DNA of 32,459 nt. Source: Prochlorococcus sp. AG-347-K16 (GTDB taxonomy: Bacteria > Cyanobacteriota > Cyanobacteriia > PCC-6307 > Cyanobiaceae). A program made the position numbers and the translations under genes. Below are positions 26,520 through 32,459 of this stretch, piece after piece; the first letter of the stretch is position 1; the number at the start of each line of letters is the position of its first letter. The notes below the pieces were generated by a model. It saw only the letters and a list, made by a program, of their open reading frames with translations. It made no database searches and was not told where the DNA came from. The stretch spans positions 1 through 32,459 of the forward strand of contig QCCD01000016.1 in NCBI GenBank assembly GCA_003281405.1. The letters are read 5' to 3'.

Positions 26520-29276
26520 ATGACAGAGATGAATGATCAATTATCTATAGAGAATTATTCACCTTTTGAAGTTGAGAAAAAGTGGCAAGAAAAATGGGAA
26601 AGTCTAAAGGCGTTTAGTCCTAATCCTGAGGATGATGGGGAGCCTTTTTGTGTTGTTATTCCGCCACCCAATGTAACTGGATCTTTGCATATGGGACATG
26701 CATTTAATACAGCTTTGATAGATGTTGTAGTACGTTTTCAAAGACTTTTAGGTAAGAATGTTTTGTGTTTACCAGGAACCGATCATGCTTCAATAGCTGT
26801 TCAAACTATTCTCGAAAAACAATTAAAAAGTGAAGGCAAAACAAGTGAGGATATTGGAAGAGATGAATTTCTTAAAAGAGCATGGAACTGGAAAGAACAA
26901 AGTGGTGGAAGAATAGTTTCTCAATTAAAAAGGATAGGATATTCAGTTGACTGGACTAGAGAAAGATTTACTCTTGATCAAAAATTAAATGAAGCAGTTA
27001 TTGAGGCTTTTAATATTCTCTATAAAAAGAATTTAATTTATAGAGGCGAATATTTGGTTAATTGGTGCCCTGAATCTCAATCTGCCGTAAGTGATCTTGA
27101 AGTTGAAATGCAAGAAGTAAATGGTCATTTATGGCATTTTAAATACCCTTTAATTTCTGAAAGTGGTGAACAGCTAGATAAGTACTTAGAAGTTGCAACA
27201 ACAAGACCAGAAACTCTTTTGGGTGATACTGCTGTGGCAGTTAATCCTGATGATGATAGATATAAAGAATTTATTGGTGTCAAAGTAAAAGTCCCTTTCG
27301 TTGATAGAGAAATACCTATTATCGCCGATTCGCATGTTGATAAAGATTTTGGTACTGGTTGTGTGAAGGTTACTCCAGCCCATGATCCAAATGATTTTGC
27401 AATAGGAAAAAGGCATAATTTAAAACAGATTAATGTAATGAACAAAGATGGAACTTTAAATATTAATGCAGGTATTTTTCAAAATTTAGATAGATATGAG
27501 GCTAGAAAGAAAATTATCAAAGAAATGGATAGCTTAGGCCTTTTGACAAAGATAGAGGATTATAAACATACTGTTCCTTTTTCTGATAGAGGTAAGGTGC
27601 CAATTGAACCATTATTGTCAACACAATGGTTTTTGAAAATGGATGATATATCACAAGGATGTCTTAATGAAATTGATTCAAAAAAACCATCATTTATTCC
27701 TCAACGCTGGGAGAAAGTTTATAAGGATTGGTTAGAGAATATTAATGATTGGTGTATCAGTCGGCAATTGTGGTGGGGTCACCAAATACCAGCATGGTAT
27801 GTTTTAGTTGACTCTCGAGACTCAATAGAACAAAATACTCCATATATCGTTGCAAGAAATGAAGAAGATGCCTTAATCGAAGCTAATAAAAAATTTGGAT
27901 CAAATATTAAATTGGTTCGTGATAAAGATGTCTTGGATACTTGGTTTTCAAGTGGTTTATGGCCTTTCTCAACCCTTGGTTGGCCAAATACAAATGATCC
28001 GGATTTTAAAAAATGGTATCCAAATAATGTCCTTGTTACTGGTTTCGATATTATTTTCTTCTGGGTGGCGAGAATGACAATGATGGGGAATACTTTTACA
28101 AAGAATATTCCTTTTAGGGATGTTTATATTCATGGTCTAGTGCGAGATGAAAACAATAAAAAAATGAGTAAAAGTTCAGGTAATGGTATTGATCCAATAC
28201 TATTAATTGATAAATATGGTTCTGATGCTCTACGATTTGCTTTAATTCGAGAAGTTGCAGGCGCTGGACAAGATATCCGGCTTGATTTTGATAGGGAAAA
28301 AGATACATCTTCAACTGTTGAAGCTTCAAGAAATTTTGCGAATAAATTATGGAATGCAACTAAATTTGTGTTAATTAATAAAACCTCTAATAATAATTAT
28401 TCGCTTAATGAGAGTGATGAAACTTCTTTAGAGTTATGTGATAAGTGGATTTTATCGAAATTGAATCAGGTAAATATAAAAGTCGCTGCTTTGTTGACAG
28501 AATATAAATTGGGAGAATCTGCGAAACTTCTATATGAATTTACGTGGAATGATTTTTGTGACTGGTATGTAGAATTTGCTAAACAAAGGTTTAATAATAA
28601 AGAGACTAAAAATAGACAAATATCTGAAAAAGTTTTAATAAAAGTGCTTAATGATATTTTGGTAATGATTCATCCTTTTATGCCGCACATTACTGAGGAA
28701 CTTTGGCACGTGTTGCAATTAAAACCAGATAATGCATTATTATCTCTTCAAAAATGGCCAATTCACGAAAATAAATTTGTTGATAATAAGCTTGATAATT
28801 CCTTTCAGCAACTCTTTGAAATTATTAGGCTGATTAGAAATTTGAGAGCTGAATTAGGTCTTAAGCCATCAGAAAAAAGTCCTGTATATTTAATTTCAGA
28901 CAATGATGAATTGATTGATTTTTTAGAAACTTTAGTTGATGATATTCAAACCTTAACTAAATCTTCTGAAGTATTTATTTTTAAAACTAATGCTGTTGAT
29001 AAAAAAGAGTTCTCTAAATCTTTTTCCGGTATCATTAGTGATTTAGAGGTTTACTTACCTTTTCAGGATTTTGTAAATATAGATGCATTAAAGGAAAGGT
29101 TAACCAAGGATTTAAAAAAGGTTAATATTGAATTAGAAAATTTAAATAAGAGATTATCTAATAACAATTTCGTTGATAAGGCTCCAAAAGATATTGTTGA
29201 TGAATGCAGATTTAAATTAAATGAGGGTTCGGTACAAAAGGAAAGAATAACTAAAAAAATCGAACTTTTGAATTGA
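26520..29276 (+). CDS. valS: Valyl-tRNA synthetase
   Basis: Class Ia synthetase charging tRNA-Val, with editing of misactivated threonine. The HIGH box is PPPNVTGSLHMGHA (HMGH at residues 57-60) and the KMSKS box is KKMSKSSG at about 547-553. The editing domain lies between, including EVATTRPETLLGDTAVAVNP. Substrate-contact segments LLSTQWFLKM and SRQLWWGHQIPAW are present. The anticodon-binding helical domain includes EFAKQRF, and the C-terminal tail is a charged coiled coil, as in bacterial ValRS. Length (918 aa) fits. The start MTEMND is at 26520 (a second ATG three codons on is also possible). Its stop is 2 bases before the ATG of the next gene. The cognate tRNA-Val gene is upstream on the same strand. 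Confidence 0.97.
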   Translation: MTEMNDQLSIENYSPFEVEKKWQEKWESLKAFSPNPEDDGEPFCVVIPPPNVTGSLHMGHAFNTALIDVVVRFQRLLGKNVLCLPGTDHASIAVQTILEKQLKSEGKTSEDIGRDEFLKRAWNWKEQSGGRIVSQLKRIGYSVDWTRERFTLDQKLNEAVIEAFNILYKKNLIYRGEYLVNWCPESQSAVSDLEVEMQEVNGHLWHFKYPLISESGEQLDKYLEVATTRPETLLGDTAVAVNPDDDRYKEFIGVKVKVPFVDREIPIIADSHVDKDFGTGCVKVTPAHDPNDFAIGKRHNLKQINVMNKDGTLNINAGIFQNLDRYEARKKIIKEMDSLGLLTKIEDYKHTVPFSDRGKVPIEPLLSTQWFLKMDDISQGCLNEIDSKKPSFIPQRWEKVYKDWLENINDWCISRQLWWGHQIPAWYVLVDSRDSIEQNTPYIVARNEEDALIEANKKFGSNIKLVRDKDVLDTWFSSGLWPFSTLGWPNTNDPDFKKWYPNNVLVTGFDIIFFWVARMTMMGNTFTKNIPFRDVYIHGLVRDENNKKMSKSSGNGIDPILLIDKYGSDALRFALIREVAGAGQDIRLDFDREKDTSSTVEASRNFANKLWNATKFVLINKTSNNNYSLNESDETSLELCDKWILSKLNQVNIKVAALLTEYKLGESAKLLYEFTWNDFCDWYVEFAKQRFNNKETKNRQISEKVLIKVLNDILVMIHPFMPHITEELWHVLQLKPDNALLSLQKWPIHENKFVDNKLDNSFQQLFEIIRLIRNLRAELGLKPSEKSPVYLISDNDELIDFLETLVDDIQTLTKSSEVFIFKTNAVDKKEFSKSFSGIISDLEVYLPFQDFVNIDALKERLTKDLKKVNIELENLNKRLSNNNFVDKAPKDIVDECRFKLNEGSVQKERITKKIELLN

Positions 29277-29278
29277 GA

Positions 29279-29875
29279 ATGAATATATTTCTTGAAAATA
29301 TTTATAATTTGTCTTTTTTTTTTAATACTGGTTTTGGGATCTTTTCGTTTGTTTGTATTTATATTTTTATTGTTTTATTAATACTTCCAGCCTCTTGGTT
29401 ATCTTTATTATCAGGTTTTTTATATGGCTCATATTTAGGATCAATTATCGTTTTCATTTCCGCTTCCATAGGAGCATCAGTTGCTTTTTTTGTATCAAAA
29501 AGTTTTTTTGCAAAAAAGCTAAAAAATCTTTTTAGCCGTTATCCAAAATTAAGTGTTATGGAAAAAGTAGTAGAAAAAGGCGGACTTAAATTAATTTTTT
29601 TAGCCAGATTATCGCCGATATTTCCTTTTAGTATTCTTAATTATTTTTATGGTTTGAATAATGTTAAATTTAGAGATTTCGCTCTTGGCCTTATTGGAAT
29701 AATTCCAGGCACTTTTCTTTATTGCTCAATAGGTAGTTTGGCAAAAACTATTCAGGAGTTAAAAAATGTTCAATCACCAAATAATTTATATATTACTAGT
29801 ATTGGAATTATTTCAACTTTTTTAGTTGTATATTTCTCAGCTAAATACTCCAGAGAATATTTTGAAAAATCCTAA
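29279..29875 (+). CDS. TVP38/TMEM64-type (SNARE-associated, DedA-superfamily) membrane protein
   Basis: Integral membrane protein of about 199 residues with 4-6 hydrophobic segments. The conserved SNARE_assoc core is clear in RLSPIFPFSILNYFYGL and FRDFALGLIGIIPGTFLY, near residues 100-145. An earlier SLLSGFLYGSYLGSI segment is likewise typical. Family members in bacteria are tied to lipid transport or scrambling and envelope homeostasis, but the function of this one is unknown. An in-frame TTG at 29273 precedes the ATG, but the ATG at 29279 is preferred, being 2 bases beyond the valS stop. Very AT-rich, as most hydrophobic genes are. Its stop lies 4 bases from the 50-codon ORF on the other strand. 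Confidence 0.87.
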   Translation: MNIFLENIYNLSFFFNTGFGIFSFVCIYIFIVLLILPASWLSLLSGFLYGSYLGSIIVFISASIGASVAFFVSKSFFAKKLKNLFSRYPKLSVMEKVVEKGGLKLIFLARLSPIFPFSILNYFYGLNNVKFRDFALGLIGIIPGTFLYCSIGSLAKTIQELKNVQSPNNLYITSIGIISTFLVVYFSAKYSREYFEKS

Positions 29876-29879
29876 GAAT

Positions 29880-30032
29880 CTACTCTTTAATATTCCAATC
29901 TCTAATTGATGCAATTAAGATAAACCACAATAGTCTAAATTTACCTAGTAAGGTTTTGTTGGCTTCTAATTCGATATATTTTGCCTGTCCACAAGGTGTT
30001 TTTATGAAGTTGAAAACTGTTTTCTTCGTCAT
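29880..30032 (-). CDS. Small hypothetical protein, 50 residues
   Basis: Open frame of 50 codons, ATG at 30032 and TAG at 29880-29882. The protein starts MTKKTVFNFIKTPCGQ and ends LIASIRDWNIKE. It has a hydrophobic segment LLWFILIASI (about residues 34-43) and a single Cys in TPCGQ. At about 30% GC a random frame of 50 codons would stay open less than 2% of the time, and the codon use looks ordinary. A weak GAGAG lies 4 bases before the ATG. It lies tail-to-tail with the TVP38-type gene (4-base gap) and about 118 bases downstream of the ligase. I do not recognise it; it may be a genuine small gene, or chance. Confidence 0.5.
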   Translation of the reverse strand: MTKKTVFNFIKTPCGQAKYIELEANKTLLGKFRLLWFILIASIRDWNIKE

Positions 30033-30150
30033 AAGTCTCTCAAAAAGTCCTGATAATTATTCCTATATTTTATAGCCAAGATTTTTATTTTTTCTTTTTT
30101 TAAAACCACATTTTTCTTTGACTACTTTGTTGAGTATTATTTTTTAGAAT

Positions 30151-31479
30151 TTAAACTTTTTCTCCAGCTTTAAATCCTCTAAAGCATTTGAATCTAGGAA
30201 ATCTAAGACTAAAAGTTACCGCATCCTTGGATTTCGTTTTAGCATCAGCTCTGATTTCTACAAGTTGACCTATAAGATGACGCCGTTTTGACCAATATTC
30301 TTGTCGTTGGATATCACTAAATCCGCTTCCACAACTAAGACTGTATTCATACCCATCATCTTCCCCTTCTACTAGGACAGCTCCTAGTCGACCTTTATTG
30401 CGACCTGTTCCTTCCTCAACTGATACAACCTTTAAAGTGACTTCAATGAAAGGTTTTGCTTTTAACCAACTGTGTGTTCTTTTGCATTCGTACATAGCAT
30501 CAGGATCTTTAATCATTACTCCTTCATATCCACCTTCCACGGCAGCTTTATTTAGCTCTACAAATCTTTTTTGTCCCTCAATGGTGTCGAGATCTACATT
30601 TTCCCATTCAAGTGTTTTTACATGTCTTAGAAGCATAGAATGTTTTGCTACCCATTCTTTTACTAATAAACTTCTTGCTGTTTGACTAGTATTCCATCTC
30701 CCTTTTTGGAAGTTTTCAAGGGGACATAAGTCAAATAGGTGGAGAACTGCGTCTTTTGTTTGTTTGCCATCTTTTCTATGAACCTGTTTCATCAAATCCT
30801 GAAAGTTAGCACTCATTACTTCACCATCTAGGACTAAGTCGTGGGGTGCAGGATTTTCTTTTAACACGTTTTCTATTTCTAAGATAATATGACCAAAATT
30901 ATGGAATTGTTTCCCATTACGAGAAAACATTTCTACTTTATTTTGTCTAATAATAGTTAAGACGCGCACTCCATCTAATTTGATTTCAATTTGCTTTTTT
31001 CCTATCATTTTTTTTTCATGATTTGCACTGTCATGAGCTAAGGGACATGAAAAAATAGGAATCGCATATTTGGGAAATTTCTTGGCTATCTTGTTGATTG
31101 TTTTTTCAGATACTCCACATCTAAGATCTTTAATTAAAACTCGTCTATAAAATCCATTCCACTCTTCTTTTTTGGCAGATTCCATAGCCGTAATAATTGC
31201 ATCGCGAGCAGCGTGACCAGTAAGTTCTCTTTGAATAAGCTTATTTGCTAATACCCTAAAATCTTTCCATAAAAAATTTTGACTTTTTTCATTCTCTTTT
31301 TCAGGAACAATTTTTACACCAAAAGTTACCAATGGATCAAGTGCCATACGGATACCTTCAAAAAAATCATCTAAACCTTGTTCCATTGCTTCTGAGATGA
31401 TTTTTTCTTTATCTAATCTACTTGGATGTAATTCTAATTGATGTATTATCTCTTCTTTATACAATTCTTTTTGCCTCAC
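30151..31479 (-). CDS. ATP-dependent DNA ligase, T4 gp30-like
   Basis: Seals nicks in duplex DNA using ATP. The protein (442 aa) shows the ordered nucleotidyltransferase motifs: I as EIKLDGVR with Lys167 the adenylated residue, Ia SRNGK (186-190), III VLDGEV (about 216-221), IIIa HLFDL (247-251), IV EGVMIKDP (319-326), V SWLKAK (337-342). The C-terminal OB fold holds SCGSGFSD and ends in LRFPRFK, a motif VI candidate. The N-terminal domain resembles the DNA-binding domain of T4 ligase: RELTGHAARDA and RRVLIKDLRCGVSEKT parallel RKLTGNAA and RRVMMRDLECGAS. The start is GTG, 9 bases after the stop of the NTF2-like gene, with no Shine-Dalgarno site. Cyanobacteria normally rely on NAD-dependent LigA for replication, so this is an additional ligase, maybe for repair or from a phage. 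Confidence 0.92.
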   Translation of the reverse strand: MRQKELYKEEIIHQLELHPSRLDKEKIISEAMEQGLDDFFEGIRMALDPLVTFGVKIVPEKENEKSQNFLWKDFRVLANKLIQRELTGHAARDAIITAMESAKKEEWNGFYRRVLIKDLRCGVSEKTINKIAKKFPKYAIPIFSCPLAHDSANHEKKMIGKKQIEIKLDGVRVLTIIRQNKVEMFSRNGKQFHNFGHIILEIENVLKENPAPHDLVLDGEVMSANFQDLMKQVHRKDGKQTKDAVLHLFDLCPLENFQKGRWNTSQTARSLLVKEWVAKHSMLLRHVKTLEWENVDLDTIEGQKRFVELNKAAVEGGYEGVMIKDPDAMYECKRTHSWLKAKPFIEVTLKVVSVEEGTGRNKGRLGAVLVEGEDDGYEYSLSCGSGFSDIQRQEYWSKRRHLIGQLVEIRADAKTKSKDAVTFSLRFPRFKCFRGFKAGEKV

Positions 31480-31488
31480 AAGAAATTA

Positions 31489-31908
31489 TTAATTTACTTT
31501 TGCTATTCTGTCTATTTTCCAATCATTGTCAGTTTTTGCAAAAGTAAAATCTAATGGGAGCTCATCTTGTTTATCTTCTGATTTTAAATTCAAAGTTATT
31601 ATGATTTGATCTTCTTGGACTCTAGGTCTTCCTGATTTTAAATTTCTGTATTTATTGAGATTTAAACTAGCTAAAAATTTAAGAAAGTCTTGTCGCTTCA
31701 CATGAGTTTTATAAGTTTTTGTAGTCAAACCATAAGCTGCATCAATTCTGCCAGCAGCTATTTGATCAAAAAACTTTCTTACTAACGGATTAATTCCTCT
31801 GGCGCTTATAACTAATTTGACTGCATTAAAAGTCCAAAAAGAAACTAGTACAGCTCCTCCAACTAATAGTGCTTTAATTCCTATATCTTTAACTAATGTT
31901 GCATCCAT
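31489..31908 (-). CDS. Small membrane-anchored hypothetical protein, NTF2-like domain
   Basis: Protein of 139 residues. The N-terminus has one hydrophobic helix (residues 10-28, ALLVGGAVLVSFWTFNAV), probably a membrane anchor. The rest resembles the NTF2-like/DUF4864-type fold: VRKFFDQIAAGRIDAAYGLT, a helical part, then alternating strands ending in FTFAKTDNDWKIDRI. No catalytic residues can be named. The fold assignment is by pattern and is uncertain. Its stop is 9 bases before the GTG of the ligase, so the two are probably one transcript. It diverges from the SprT-type gene over 85 bases, which must hold both promoters. Confidence 0.7.
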   Translation of the reverse strand: MDATLVKDIGIKALLVGGAVLVSFWTFNAVKLVISARGINPLVRKFFDQIAAGRIDAAYGLTTKTYKTHVKRQDFLKFLASLNLNKYRNLKSGRPRVQEDQIIITLNLKSEDKQDELPLDFTFAKTDNDWKIDRIAKVN

Positions 31909-31993
31909 GTTGATTTAAGTTTTTTATTACTTTAAGAAAAGAAATCGTTTTTGATGGCTTTTTTTGTCAAAATAATACTAATTTTAATCCATA

Positions 31994-32459
31994 ATGCCTG
32001 TAATTCCTCTTTTACCCTTATTTCACAAATTTAATAGCCAATATTTTGAAAATTCTCTAGCGGTTAATAATCAACCTTTAGTAAAAGTTAGATGGAGTGA
32101 TAATAGATTAAAAACCACTGCTGGTTTTTATAAAAGAAAAAGAATTAATGGTCTTGTAGATTCTGAAATTATCTTATCGAAACCTATTTTGAGTAAATTA
32201 TCTACTAGTGAAATAAACAGTACTTTATGTCATGAAATGATTCATGCATGGGTAGATCGTATATTAAGAAAAAATGAGATACATGGTCCAAATTTCTTAG
32301 AAAAGATGAATGAAATTAATAAGAAAGAGAAGAGTTTTCAAATTTCTGTGAGGCACTCATTTCCTATTGAAAGGAGAGAATTAAAATACATAGGAACTTG
32401 CCAAAATTGTGGTGAGAAATTTTTCTATAGGAAAAGGATAAAGAATATTGCTTGTAAAA
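31994..32459 (+). CDS. SprT-type zinc metalloprotease (partial, runs off window)
   Basis: The frame from ATG 31994 stays open for 155 codons to the window end, so the gene is truncated by the edge, not broken. It carries LCHEMIHAWV with the zinc-binding HExxH (His80, Glu81, His84) and a third ligand candidate His97 in IHGPNF, giving HExxH-x12-H. A CxxC pair (Cys136, Cys139, TCQNCGEKF) near the end looks like the first half of a zinc ribbon. This is the pattern of the SprT/Spartan domain. In eukaryotes Spartan cleaves DNA-protein crosslinks; bacterial SprT function is less known. No Shine-Dalgarno site is visible before the ATG. The missing C-terminus should hold the second zinc-ribbon cysteine pair. 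Confidence 0.87.
   Translation, partial: MPVIPLLPLFHKFNSQYFENSLAVNNQPLVKVRWSDNRLKTTAGFYKRKRINGLVDSEIILSKPILSKLSTSEINSTLCHEMIHAWVDRILRKNEIHGPNFLEKMNEINKKEKSFQISVRHSFPIERRELKYIGTCQNCGEKFFYRKRIKNIACK

Noticed and set aside
30004-30075. Plus-strand 23-codon frame opposite the 50-codon ORF
   Set aside because: Too short and in antisense to the better-supported minus-strand frame.
31954-32034. Plus-strand 26-codon frame overlapping the SprT start
   Set aside because: Very short, out of frame with SprT, no Shine-Dalgarno site and no recognisable sequence; likely chance.

Overview
The window looks like chromosome from a high-light-adapted Prochlorococcus, or a very close picocyanobacterial relative. 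The DNA is very AT-rich (roughly 30% GC by eye), genes are packed with gaps of mostly 0-100 bases, and canonical Shine-Dalgarno sites are almost absent. The gene set is cyanobacterial: cobA, a group 2-type sigma factor, a phytol/dolichol-kinase-type membrane kinase, acnB and a preQ0 pathway. The assignment rests on overall character and recognised proteins, not on a database search. No stretch over 300 bases lacks a gene. I see no insertion sequence, prophage, CRISPR array, rRNA or origin.

Layout. At 39-3928 are dnaK, a ThiO-like FAD oxidase and purU. At 3939-7880 is a leftward acnB-ClC antiporter pair, with an aroG-type DAHP synthase (7978-9045) divergent to it. At 9038-10707 a sigma factor is followed by a phytol/dolichol-kinase-type membrane protein. 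At 10913-14280 is a leftward MFS transporter-ppk pair joined by a TAATG overlap. cobA (14305-15120) runs rightward. From 25895 down to 15093 ten genes run leftward without interruption: mazG, speE, speB, gcvT, aspS, pyrG, queE, queC, pabB, pabC. The block ends in ATGA-type overlaps and a 28-base tail-to-tail overlap with cobA. From 25994 rightward come tRNA-Val(UAC), an A-type Fe-S carrier, valS and a TVP38/DedA-type membrane protein. The last part (29880-32459) holds an unlisted 50-codon ORF, an ATP-dependent DNA ligase with T4-ligase-like architecture, an NTF2-like small membrane protein and, divergently, a SprT-type metalloprotease cut by the window edge.

How the genes fit together. Most of the window is housekeeping metabolism. 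One-carbon and folate chemistry recurs (purU, gcvT, pabB, pabC), beside preQ0 synthesis (queE, queC), which shares its pterin precursor with folate. Chorismate is supplied by the DAHP synthase and used by pabBC. speB and speE make putrescine and spermidine. valS sits beside a valine tRNA.

The most unusual part is the right end. A ligase resembling T4 gp30 lies with a small unknown protein and next to a SprT-type protease, which suggests a DNA-repair locus. I do not see convincing evidence for a wholly new system; this end is the best place to look.
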